Shown here piece after piece: positions 4,420-11,126 of a DNA stretch of 11,126 nt. Below the pieces are notes generated by a model. It worked only from the letters and a program-made list of their open reading frames with translations. It searched no databases and was not told where the DNA came from. The translations under genes and the position numbers were made by a program. Source of the DNA: an uncultured Candidatus Saccharibacteria bacterium (GTDB taxonomy: Bacteria; Patescibacteriota; Saccharimonadia; Saccharimonadales; Saccharimonadaceae); the NCBI GenBank assembly GCA_945916045.1, contig CAMEGH010000013.1, positions 1-11,126 of the forward strand, in the 5' to 3' direction. The first letter of the stretch is position 1; each line of letters begins with the position of its first letter.

Positions 4420-6159
4420 ATGAAATTAGATCTACTTAAAGGCAGCCGCTCGCAATTTCTTGTCATACTCCTTACAGGGGTGATGATATTGATTGTGGTG
4501 CGGCTTTTTTGGTTGCAAATTGTGCAGCACGATCATTACACGGCGCTGGCAAATCGCGAGCAAATGAAGCATTTGGTGATTCCGGCAAACCGGGGGATGA
4601 TTTATGCGCTTGATGGCACAACGCCTGCGCCACTGGTGATGAACCAGCAAGTGTATACCGTTTTTGCCGATCCAACAGTGGTCACAAAACACCAAGAAGT
4701 TGAGCAGGTGGTCCGCGAAGTTGCAGCGGGCGAAATGGTTGACGGCGATATTCAAGAAATGTTGCAAGATACGTCCACGCAATACAAAGTGCTGGCGCGC
4801 AACGTTTCGCTACGCCAGGCCGAACTTATCCGCGAGAAAAAGCTTAGCGGCGTGGGCTTTCAGCAGGTGTCAAAGCGCGTTTATACCGAAGGGCAATTGG
4901 CGAGCCAAACGCTGGGCTTTGTGAATAACGAAAACAAGGGACAATATGGGGTCGAAGAGCGCCTGAACGACCGCCTAACTGGCACCGACGGTGTGCTAAA
5001 ATCTGTTACCGATGTGGCAAATGTGCCGCTTTCGATTGGCAAAAATAACATTCGCCAAGACCCAGTCGATGGCGAATCGCTGGTGCTGACGCTTGATCTG
5101 AATATTCAATCTAAAGCAGAGCAAGTGCTAGCTGCAGGCCTAGAGCGCAGTGGCGCCACCGACGGCAGCATTATGGTGATGGACCCAAATACCGGCCAAA
5201 TTAAAGCCATGGCCAGTTTGCCAACGTACAAGCCAGAAGAATTTACCAAAGTGCAAGACGCTAAACAATTTGTAAACCGCACGGTCAGTGAACCGTACGA
5301 GCCTGGCTCGGTACTTAAGACTTTTACGGTGGCAACTGGGATTGATATGGGTGTGATCACGCCAGATGCAACATTTTATAACACCGACAGCGTTCGTATA
5401 GAAGACCGCACAATCGGCAATGTTGTAAAAGGTTTGACGGGTAATATTTCGATGCAAACCGCGCTCAATAACTCGCTTAACACCGGAATGGTCAATATTG
5501 CGCAGCGTTTGGGTAACGGCGAATATATTACCAAGGGCGCGCGCGATACGATGTACGAATATTTCCACAATCGGTTTGGGTTAGGGGAACTGACCGGCAT
5601 TCAGGTAACGAACGAGCAGCGCGGCACGGTTATTTCGCCCGATGAAGCGGAAGGAAACGCCGTGCGTTATTCAAACATGGCGTTTGGCCAGGGGTTGAAT
5701 GTGACGATGGTGCAAGTATGCGCGGGCTTTAGTTCGATCATTAACGGTGGCACGTATCATTCGCCATCGGTGATTGCTGGCACGTACGAAGACGGCCAAA
5801 TCCGCAAAGAAGACAACGCGACGCACCGCAAAGGGGTAATTAGCACCGAAGCGTCGCAACAAACGCGTGAAATGATCTACAAAGCGCGCAACGGCTTCAC
5901 CAGCGACGACAAGCCCGGCTACTACGTTGGCGGCAAAACCGGTACCGCACAAACCATCGAAAACGGCCAATACGTTATGAATCAAACCGACGGAACGTAT
6001 TTAGGCTTTGGTGGCACCAAATCCGAGTCAAAATACGTTATAATGGTACAAGTGTCCGGTAAAGGGATGAATCTCGAGGGCAATCGCCACGCTATGCCGA
6101 TCTTCACCGACCTATCGAATTGGCTACTAGAATATTACCAACTCCAGCCGGGGGAATAA
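4420..6159 (+). CDS. ftsI: Septal class B penicillin-binding protein (peptidoglycan D,D-transpeptidase FtsI/PBP2B type)
   Basis: 579 residues. It cross-links septal peptidoglycan together with FtsW. A short cytoplasmic N-terminus leads to one membrane helix (about 13-34), then the PBP dimerisation/pedestal region (about 50-215) with the expected RG-I motif (NRGMIYALDG, 57-66), then the transpeptidase domain (about 240-575). All three penicilloyl-serine motifs are intact: SVLK with the nucleophile Ser297 and Lys300 (preceded by YEPG), SLN (352-354) and KTGT (506-509). No PASTA domains follow the catalytic domain. The start is 3 nt after the ftsL stop and has no visible Shine-Dalgarno site, so reinitiation from ftsL is likely. 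mraY follows after 1 nt. Confidence 0.93.
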   Translation: MKLDLLKGSRSQFLVILLTGVMILIVVRLFWLQIVQHDHYTALANREQMKHLVIPANRGMIYALDGTTPAPLVMNQQVYTVFADPTVVTKHQEVEQVVREVAAGEMVDGDIQEMLQDTSTQYKVLARNVSLRQAELIREKKLSGVGFQQVSKRVYTEGQLASQTLGFVNNENKGQYGVEERLNDRLTGTDGVLKSVTDVANVPLSIGKNNIRQDPVDGESLVLTLDLNIQSKAEQVLAAGLERSGATDGSIMVMDPNTGQIKAMASLPTYKPEEFTKVQDAKQFVNRTVSEPYEPGSVLKTFTVATGIDMGVITPDATFYNTDSVRIEDRTIGNVVKGLTGNISMQTALNNSLNTGMVNIAQRLGNGEYITKGARDTMYEYFHNRFGLGELTGIQVTNEQRGTVISPDEAEGNAVRYSNMAFGQGLNVTMVQVCAGFSSIINGGTYHSPSVIAGTYEDGQIRKEDNATHRKGVISTEASQQTREMIYKARNGFTSDDKPGYYVGGKTGTAQTIENGQYVMNQTDGTYLGFGGTKSESKYVIMVQVSGKGMNLEGNRHAMPIFTDLSNWLLEYYQLQPGE

Positions 6160-6160
6160 C

Positions 6161-7195
6161 ATGAACGAATCATCTTTACAAATTGTAACCAGCGAAATGA
6201 CCAGTGTGTTTTTGCTGAGCATTGCGGCGTTTGTGCTGGCAATGTTGCTTACGCCCATTTACACTTTTTTGGCGTATCGCTACCGATTTTGGAAAAAGCA
6301 GCGTGACACCAGCACTACGGGCGAAAAGCTGCTCGTTTTTGTGAATCTCCACAAAAAGAAGTTTAAGCGCAATATTCCTACTATGGCCGGCGCAATTGGC
6401 GTGATTGCGATTGCGGTAATTACGTTGTTTAATTTGGATCGTGGCCAAACGTGGCTGCCGCTGGCTGGCTTGATTGGCGGCGCAATTGTAGGTTTGATTG
6501 ACGATATTATCAATTTGCGCGGCGACGGAACAGGGGTGGCCGGCATGCGCAGCGGCATGAAATTTATGATGATTACCGCAATTGGCGTGGCGCTGGGCTG
6601 GTTCTTTTTTGCAAAACTTGGCATCGACAGTGTGCATATTCCGTTTTTAGGCGACCTTTCGATTGGCTGGGGAATGGTGCCGCTGTTTGCGTTTGCGGTG
6701 GTGGCAACGGGTAACGCGGTCAATATTAGCGACGGGCTCGACGGTTTGGCGGGCGGGCTGCTGGCAACCAGTTTTGGCGCGTTTGGCGTGATCGCCTTAC
6801 TACAAGGGCAGGTGGCGCTGGCTGGGTTTGCGTTTACGGTTGTGGGCGCGCTGCTTAGCTATTTGTGGTTTAATATTTATCCGGCGCGATTCTTTATGGG
6901 CGACGTTGGCAGTTTTGCGTTTGGCGTGAGCCTTGGCGTGATGGCAATGCTTACAAACACGCTTTTCTTACTTCCGATTATTGGCATTATCTTTGTGATT
7001 GAAGCTGGTTCTAGCTTGATTCAGATTGTAAGTAAACGCTATTTTGGCCGCAAGATTTTCAAATCTGCACCGATTCATCATCACCTTGAAGCAGGCGGTT
7101 GGCCAGAAACCAAAATTACCATGCGTTTTTGGGTAATTGGCGGTGTGATGGCGTTCGTAGGTGTCTATTTGGCGATTGCCGGAGGCCACATTTAA
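6161..7195 (+). CDS. mraY: Phospho-N-acetylmuramoyl-pentapeptide-transferase MraY
   Basis: 344 residues, polytopic, with about ten membrane helices. It transfers phospho-MurNAc-pentapeptide from UDP to undecaprenyl phosphate on the cytoplasmic face, forming lipid I. Conserved features are IPTMAG (72-77), DDIINLR with the Asp pair 114-115 (114-120), GNAVNISDGLDGLAGG with Asp191 and Asp194 (184-199), ARFFMGDVGSFAFG with Asp248 (242-255) and the HHH motif PIHHHLEAGGWPE (304-316). These include the metal- and substrate-binding residues of the family. GGGGGA (6150-6155), inside the end of ftsI, is a good ribosome site 5 nt before the ATG. murE/murF and murD, which usually flank mraY, are absent. 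Confidence 0.96.
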   Translation: MNESSLQIVTSEMTSVFLLSIAAFVLAMLLTPIYTFLAYRYRFWKKQRDTSTTGEKLLVFVNLHKKKFKRNIPTMAGAIGVIAIAVITLFNLDRGQTWLPLAGLIGGAIVGLIDDIINLRGDGTGVAGMRSGMKFMMITAIGVALGWFFFAKLGIDSVHIPFLGDLSIGWGMVPLFAFAVVATGNAVNISDGLDGLAGGLLATSFGAFGVIALLQGQVALAGFAFTVVGALLSYLWFNIYPARFFMGDVGSFAFGVSLGVMAMLTNTLFLLPIIGIIFVIEAGSSLIQIVSKRYFGRKIFKSAPIHHHLEAGGWPETKITMRFWVIGGVMAFVGVYLAIAGGHI

Positions 7196-8488
7196 ATGGT
7201 GGAGCGAGCTCGCCGCACGGTAAGTGCCGCGCGTGAACTCGTGCGCAAACACCGGCCGGATTACCGGTTGATTAGCTACACTGCCGTTTTGGTGGTGATT
7301 GGCTTGATTATTATTTTTGCGATCGGCCCACAGCGCGCCAATTTGCTGAACGAAACATTTGGTAGTAGCTTGGGTGATTCGTACTTTATTTTGCGCCAAA
7401 CAATGAGCGTGCTGATTGCGATGGGCGCGTTTATTGCGTTTGCGTTTTTCTTTAAATTTGATTGGATTTTAAAGCACAGCGGCAAAATTCTTTTGGCAGG
7501 ATTTGGCGCGTCGGCACTGCTCGCGCTATTTGGAAACGTGTTTCATGTTGAGGCAATTACGCAATGTGCGCTGGGTGCGTGCCGCTGGTTTGTGATTCCT
7601 GGCATTGGAACGCTGCAGCCGTCAGAATTTTTGAAATTTGGCGTGCTGATATTTTTGGCGGGCTTTTTAGCGGCGCGTATGCGTTCGGGCGAAATTAACA
7701 GCCGCGACAAAACGCTTATTCCGGTGGCGGCAATTTTGGCGGTGTGCGCGTTCTTTATTGTTATTTTGCAAAAGGATTTGGGAACCGGCGTGGCACTGAT
7801 TGCGATTGTAGCGTCGATGATGACGGTGGCTGGCATCAGCCCACGCATTGGCGCATTTGCGGCGGCTGGGCTGGTAGTGCTTGGCGTTGTGACGATTGTG
7901 ATTGCACCGCACCGCATGGAACGTATGATGACATTTTTGAGCGGCGACGAAGCGGCAACAGCAGTAGACGGTGGCGCGTATCATATTACGCACGCCAAAA
8001 TTGCGATCGGTTCGGGCGGATTATTTGGCCTAGGAATTGGCAACAGTGTGCAGGCGGCGGGCTATTTGCCAGAGGCGATTAACGACTCGGTGTTTGCCAT
8101 TTTGGGCGAAACGTTTGGCTTTTTGGGATTGGTATTTATTTTGGGAATGTTCTATTTGCTGCTGCGGCGGATCCTTAAAATTATGGATCATTTGCCCGAC
8201 GAGCGCTACAAATTGCTGGCAGCCGGCGTGTTTGGCTGGATTGGGTCGCACGTGATTATTAACGTTGCCGCCATGACTGGCCTGATGCCGCTCACCGGAA
8301 TTACGCTGCCGCTATTGAGTTTTGGTGGCACAAGCATGGTGTTTATTGCGGTGATTTTGGGACTGGTATTTCAGGCGTCGCAATATACAGCGCATCGGTC
8401 AGATTTAAAGAAGGGGAAGAAGGATGAAGATTCTCGCAGTCGGCGGCGGGTCGGGCGGACACGTTACGCCGGTCGTCGCAGTATTTAA
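7196..8488 (+). CDS. ftsW: SEDS peptidoglycan glycosyltransferase FtsW
   Basis: 430 residues, SEDS family, with about ten membrane helices. It polymerises lipid II at the septum in complex with FtsI. Typical motifs are RWFVIPGIGTLQPSEFLK (130-147), QKDLGTG (192-198), GLFGLGIGNSVQAAGYLPEA (275-294) leading to NDSVFAILGE with Asp297 in the position of the conserved extracytoplasmic Asp, and GITLPLLSFGGTS (368-380). The ATG abuts the mraY stop (TAA-ATG), with GGAGG (7181-7185) 10 nt upstream. The first ~22 residues are a basic cytoplasmic extension. The last 22 codons overlap murG in another frame and give a very basic tail (RSRRRVGRTRYAGRRS). Cys124 and Cys129 flank the loop just before the RWF motif, where most FtsW proteins have no cysteine pair. 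RodA is the alternative, but dcw placement favours FtsW. Confidence 0.93.
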   Translation: MVERARRTVSAARELVRKHRPDYRLISYTAVLVVIGLIIIFAIGPQRANLLNETFGSSLGDSYFILRQTMSVLIAMGAFIAFAFFFKFDWILKHSGKILLAGFGASALLALFGNVFHVEAITQCALGACRWFVIPGIGTLQPSEFLKFGVLIFLAGFLAARMRSGEINSRDKTLIPVAAILAVCAFFIVILQKDLGTGVALIAIVASMMTVAGISPRIGAFAAAGLVVLGVVTIVIAPHRMERMMTFLSGDEAATAVDGGAYHITHAKIAIGSGGLFGLGIGNSVQAAGYLPEAINDSVFAILGETFGFLGLVFILGMFYLLLRRILKIMDHLPDERYKLLAAGVFGWIGSHVIINVAAMTGLMPLTGITLPLLSFGGTSMVFIAVILGLVFQASQYTAHRSDLKKGKKDEDSRSRRRVGRTRYAGRRSI

Positions 8489-9584
8489 GGAGCTCAAAAA
8501 AGCTCAGCCAAGCGCAGAATTGCGGTTTTGGTGCGACAAAGCGTTTGGCAAACAAGCCAAAAATATTGTCGGTAAATTTGATGAAACCGTGCCGGTGGAA
8601 CAGGTTATTTCGGGGAAATTGCGCCGCTATCATCATCTTTCGCTAGTGCAGCATTTGCTGATTCCGTCGGTGGTGTTCCCAAATATTATTGATGTTTTTA
8701 AGGTGTTATTTGGCACGGTGCAGGCGTTTTTTAAGCTGCTTGCGTGGCGGCCGGATGTGATTTTCGCCAAAGGCGGCTACGTGTGTTTGCCGGTTGGTTA
8801 CGCGGCGCGGTTGTTGCGAATTCCGTTGGTGATTCATGATAGCGATGCGCATCCGGGGCTGACAAATCGCTTGCTGGCGCCACATGCCACGTATATCGCC
8901 ACGGGCGCGCCGCTTGAGCATTATTCGTATCCGAAAGATCGTTCAAAATACGTCGGCATTCCGGTGGCGAGCGATTTTGCGCCGGCAAATGACGCTAAAA
9001 AGCGCGAAACGAAACGCAAACTTGGCTTTGCAGAAGACAGGCCGCTGGTGATTGTGACCGGTGGCGGATTGGGCGCAAAACGAATCAACGACGCGATTGC
9101 CGCAGAAGTAGACAAAATTACAACAAAAAGCTCGCTTTTGCTGATTAGCGGGGTAGGGCAGTACGCCGAGCTGCGCGCGACGATGGGGGAAAATACCAGC
9201 GCCTGGCAGTTGACTGGATTTGTGTCGGATGGCATGGCTGATAAATTGGCGGCGGCAGATGTAGTGGTGGCGCGGGCGGGCGCAACTTCGATTTTGGAAT
9301 TGGCGGCGGTAGGTGCGCCGACAATTTTGGTGCCAAATGGGCGCTTAACGGGCGGGCATCAGCTAAAAAATGCCAAGGTGTACGCCGAGGCTGGCGCGGT
9401 AAAAATTGTCGACGAAGACATGATTGAGCATTCTGGCGAAGCGCTTTCGAGCGAAATTTTGGCGCTGCTGGCGGATGACGCCGAGCGCGCTCGGCTTTCG
9501 CGGGCGTTTCATGCGTTTGCAAAACCGGCTGCTGCGCGCGAAACCGCAGAGCTGGTGCTAAAAGCCGCAAAACCGCGGGTCTAA
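8424..9584 (+). CDS. murG: UDP-GlcNAc:lipid I N-acetylglucosaminyltransferase MurG
   Basis: 386 residues, GT28/GT-B fold, acting at the cytoplasmic membrane face to turn lipid I into lipid II. The N-domain has the glycine loop GGGSGGHVTP (7-16), then AKGGYVCLPVGYAA (115-128) and IHDSDAHPGLTNRLL (137-151), where most MurG proteins read HEQN. The C-domain has VTGGGLGAKRIND (211-223), LTGFVSDGMADKLAAADVVV (263-282), RAGATSILELAAVG (284-297) with the conserved Glu292, and GHQLKNA (311-317), matching the QQYWNA sugar-binding motif. The start is fixed by the glycine loop, with AAGGGG (8411-8416) 7 nt before ATG. The first 65 nt lie inside ftsW. The protein is somewhat longer than the usual ~355-365 residues. 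Confidence 0.93.
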   Translation: MKILAVGGGSGGHVTPVVAVFKELKKAQPSAELRFWCDKAFGKQAKNIVGKFDETVPVEQVISGKLRRYHHLSLVQHLLIPSVVFPNIIDVFKVLFGTVQAFFKLLAWRPDVIFAKGGYVCLPVGYAARLLRIPLVIHDSDAHPGLTNRLLAPHATYIATGAPLEHYSYPKDRSKYVGIPVASDFAPANDAKKRETKRKLGFAEDRPLVIVTGGGLGAKRINDAIAAEVDKITTKSSLLLISGVGQYAELRATMGENTSAWQLTGFVSDGMADKLAAADVVVARAGATSILELAAVGAPTILVPNGRLTGGHQLKNAKVYAEAGAVKIVDEDMIEHSGEALSSEILALLADDAERARLSRAFHAFAKPAAARETAELVLKAAKPRV

Positions 9585-9607
9585 CAGTAGTAAAAACTGC
9601 ATCAAAC

Positions 9608-9616
9608 TGCTACAAT
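9608..9616 (+). promoter_or_regulatory. Extended -10 element before ftsQ
   Basis: TG-C-TACAAT (9608-9616) is a good extended -10 motif; no convincing -35 box lies 16-18 nt upstream. The predicted start near 9623 is only 4 nt before ATG 9627, so the transcript would be nearly leaderless. The 42-nt gap after murG is the longest inside the packed part of the cluster. Confidence 0.4.
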
Positions 9617-9626
9617 CATAAGCAGA

Positions 9627-10586
9627 ATGGCGCTATTTTCTTCAAACAAAAAACCTACCCGTGCGCAACCGGCGCGTCGCCGTCGCACAGATGATGCGGG
9701 CGATTCTTCGTCGCGTGGTTCGTTTGGCGCAAATTCGCAAAATCACTATCGCCGCGGTCGCACGATTGCCGCAAGTTCGTACACGCGCACAAAATCAAAC
9801 AGCGAAAAAATCCACGGCGATTATTCCCCGCGCGAAAAAGTCCACCGCTTGAACAATTTGCGCCGCAGAATTGCCGCGGTGCTGCTTTGCGTAGGCGTCG
9901 GAGCGATCATTTTGTCAGCGCTCATTTGGTCGTTTACGGCAACGGTACTGGTGACATTTTCTAATGTTGATACGCTGCCCGAGCGCGACAAATACGAAGT
10001 TGCAATTCAAGATTACCTCGAGAAAAATCCTACCGAACGCTTGCGATTTAACCTCAACGACGCGCATTTAACCGAATTTGTCAGCAAAGAGCACCCAGAG
10101 GTCGCGCGCATTACGCAAAAAGGATTTGCGGGCTTTGCGAGTTCGGAATTTGCGGTGGAATTGCGCAGCCCGGTGGTGAGCTGGCAGGTTGGCCGCACGC
10201 AGTATTATGTTGACAAAGATGGCGTGTCATTTTCGCATAATGTGTTTGCGAATCCAGAGGTGATCATCGTTGATAACAGCGGTGTCGAGCACACTACGGG
10301 CACGGCGATCGCGAGTGCGCGCTTCTTGAGTTTTGTGGGGCGCACGGTGGCAATTGCGCAGCAAAACGGGCTTGCGGTGTCGCAGGTGGCGATTCCAGCT
10401 GGTACATCGCGCCAGGTTGAACTTTCAGTGCAAGGGGTTGAATATCCGTTTATTTTGTCGATCGACCGTTCGCCGGGCGAGCAAGTGGAAGATAGTGTAC
10501 GTTCGCTGCAGTATTTTCAGCGTGAAGGCCGCACACCTGCGTATGTGGATGTGCGCGTCAAGGGCCGGGTTTTCTTCCGCGAGTAG
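9627..10586 (+). CDS. ftsQ: FtsQ/DivIB-type cell division protein
   Basis: 319 residues, bitopic. Residues 1-80 are a long, basic, Ser/Arg-rich cytoplasmic tail likely to be disordered. About 82-104 is the membrane helix. The rest is extracytoplasmic: a divergent POTRA-like part, then the FtsQ-type beta domain with LRSPVVSWQVGRTQYYVDKDGVSF (within 179-202), where FtsQ proteins carry R-P-A-W...YLVD-DG, and a C-terminal YVDVRVKGRVFFRE (306-319) matching the usual D-R-GRV ending. It links FtsL/DivIC to FtsA and the divisome core. There is no strong ribosome site before ATG 9627. ftsA and ftsZ, its usual downstream neighbours, are not seen in the remaining 540 bases. The cytoplasmic tail is longer than in most FtsQ proteins. 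Confidence 0.85.
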   Translation: MALFSSNKKPTRAQPARRRRTDDAGDSSSRGSFGANSQNHYRRGRTIAASSYTRTKSNSEKIHGDYSPREKVHRLNNLRRRIAAVLLCVGVGAIILSALIWSFTATVLVTFSNVDTLPERDKYEVAIQDYLEKNPTERLRFNLNDAHLTEFVSKEHPEVARITQKGFAGFASSEFAVELRSPVVSWQVGRTQYYVDKDGVSFSHNVFANPEVIIVDNSGVEHTTGTAIASARFLSFVGRTVAIAQQNGLAVSQVAIPAGTSRQVELSVQGVEYPFILSIDRSPGEQVEDSVRSLQYFQREGRTPAYVDVRVKGRVFFRE

Positions 10587-11126
10587 GGCGGAGGCTCTAA
10601 CAGAGGTAGAACAGGGGTGAGTAGCAGGGGAGCGTAGTAGGGTGCTTTTTGATATTTGTGTGAAGGGGTAATTTGCAAAAAATATATATTTACAAATAAT
10701 TTGTTGAAAAAGTCAAATAGGCATTTTTGACGCAAAAAATAGGGTAGTGGGGAATAAAAGTGGAAAATGTCAAATTTCCCTATTTTTGCCGCAAAAACTA
10801 TACTTCTGTGGAAAACTATAGCTATGTCAAATTTTGCAAGCAAAGTCAAGCGTTGTGACGAGGCTGGTGCGCACGGCGCGTTGATTGGTGTTTGTGTGCG
10901 GTACGTTTGCGCGCGTGCTGATAGCTTGTGTAAACGTGTGCGTAAGTAAAACGATCTGCGTAACAAAGTTGGCAGTTGGCGTGCGCGACTGAAAAGCCCT
11001 ATTCGCTGTTGCGCATGGCTAGAGATTTTGCCAAAAACCAAGGATTTGAGATGTAGATGGTGTTTTGGGTTCATAAGGTGGATTGCTATGTATGCGACGT
11101 AAAATCTACATTGTGCGACGTTAAGT
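10587..11126. other. Intergenic region after ftsQ, no supported gene
   Basis: Four compositional zones are visible. 10587-10643 is G-rich on the + strand, with GGGG at 10614-10617 and 10627-10630. 10665-10835 is AT-rich and carries the tandem repeats listed separately. 10837-10990 is GC-richer and full of GTGCG/GCGCG words. 11050-11126 has short repeats. One short frame, ATG 10824 to TAA 10949 (41 residues), sits 20 nt after a TATACT (10799-10804) but has no ribosome site and no recognisable family. I see no T-tailed hairpin that would end the ftsQ transcript; the TTTTT at 10646-10650 has only a 4-bp stem before it. Confidence 0.5.
10703..10844 (+). repeat. Degenerate 57-bp tandem repeat, about 2.5 copies
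   Basis: GTCAAAT recurs at 10712, 10769 and 10826, exactly 57 bp apart. Copies A and B share GTTGAAAAAGTCAAAT (10703-10718) and GTGGAAAATGTCAAAT (10760-10775), then ATTTTTGACGCAAAAA (10723-10738) and ATTTTTGCCGCAAAAA (10782-10797). The partial copy C keeps GTGGAAAA (10808-10815), ATGTCAAATTT (10824-10834, identical to 10767-10777) and a degraded ATTTTGCAAGCAAA (10831-10844). The TTTTTG-N-CGCAAAAA part is itself a palindrome-like site. Confidence 0.7.

Noticed and set aside
10586..10650. G-quadruplex or intrinsic terminator after ftsQ
   Set aside because: Only three G-runs are close together, the fourth is about 25 nt away, and the stem before TTTTT is only 4 bp.
10703..10844. CRISPR array
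   Set aside because: Repeats are only about 16 bp, imperfect, and the material between copies is also partly repeated, unlike unique spacers; no cas gene is present.
10767..10949. Forward frames from ATG 10767 (60 residues) or ATG 10824 (41 residues)
   Set aside because: Their MSNF beginnings come from the 57-bp DNA repeat, there is no ribosome site, and composition looks non-coding. A leaderless small ORF from 10824 is not excluded but is not supported.
10850..11060. Structured RNA gene (RNase P RNA, tmRNA, SRP RNA or tRNA)
   Set aside because: None of the conserved cores of these RNAs can be seen, and the one possible stem (CACGGCGCG with CGCGCGTG) is bulged with a long loop.
10517..11074. 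185-codon reverse-strand open frame over the post-ftsQ region
   Set aside because: It overlaps the conserved ftsQ 3' end, has low-complexity stretches arising from A-tracts on the other strand, and shows no recognisable domain or ribosome site.

Overview
The window is a compact bacterial division and cell-wall (dcw) cluster read entirely on the + strand, preceded by a yvcK-type gene and two small accessory genes. The gene set, the short MraZ, the tiny or absent spacers and the lack of all four Mur ligase genes between ftsL and ftsQ point to a reduced-genome lineage. Candidate Phyla Radiation (Patescibacteria) is my best guess, with Saccharibacteria/TM7 favoured. This is inferred from gene order and protein style, not from a marker RNA. 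UGA is nowhere needed as a sense codon, so the Gly-UGA code of Absconditabacteria/Gracilibacteria is not indicated.

Layout. 1-126: C-terminal end of an unidentified gene whose stop overlaps the next start (TAATG). 126-1148: yvcK-like gene. 1216-1611: promoter, a ~75-residue two-helix membrane protein and a strong intrinsic terminator. 1609-2064: two stacked promoters, a 112-residue protein with a Lys/Ala/Thr-rich tail and one membrane helix, and a second strong terminator. 2085-2245: mraZ control region with a 22-bp palindrome, three G-rich MraZ-box-like repeats at 10-bp pitch, and a -35/-10 pair. 2246-2605: mraZ. 2606-2950: C-rich, G-poor spacer. 2951-3877: rsmH. 3897-4030: possible 21-codon leader ORF followed by hairpins. 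4069-9584: tightly packed ftsL-like, ftsI, mraY, ftsW and murG. 9627-10586: ftsQ/divIB-like. 10587-11126: non-coding as far as I can tell, with a degenerate 57-bp tandem repeat sharing motifs with the mraZ promoter.

How it works together. MraY makes lipid I and MurG makes lipid II. FtsW polymerises lipid II and FtsI cross-links the glycan at the septum, with FtsL and FtsQ as the membrane scaffold. RsmH methylates 16S rRNA. MraZ probably represses the front of the cluster. YvcK-family proteins are linked elsewhere to cell-wall and carbon-flux control, which fits its place next to the cluster.

Most of the window is ordinary, well-conserved biology. I see no clear undescribed system. The parts most worth a second look are regulatory: the 57-bp repeats downstream of ftsQ, the motif they share with the mraZ promoter, the leader-like ORF between rsmH and ftsL, the G-poor spacer, and a recurring pattern of -10 boxes placed so close to start codons that leaderless mRNAs are predicted.
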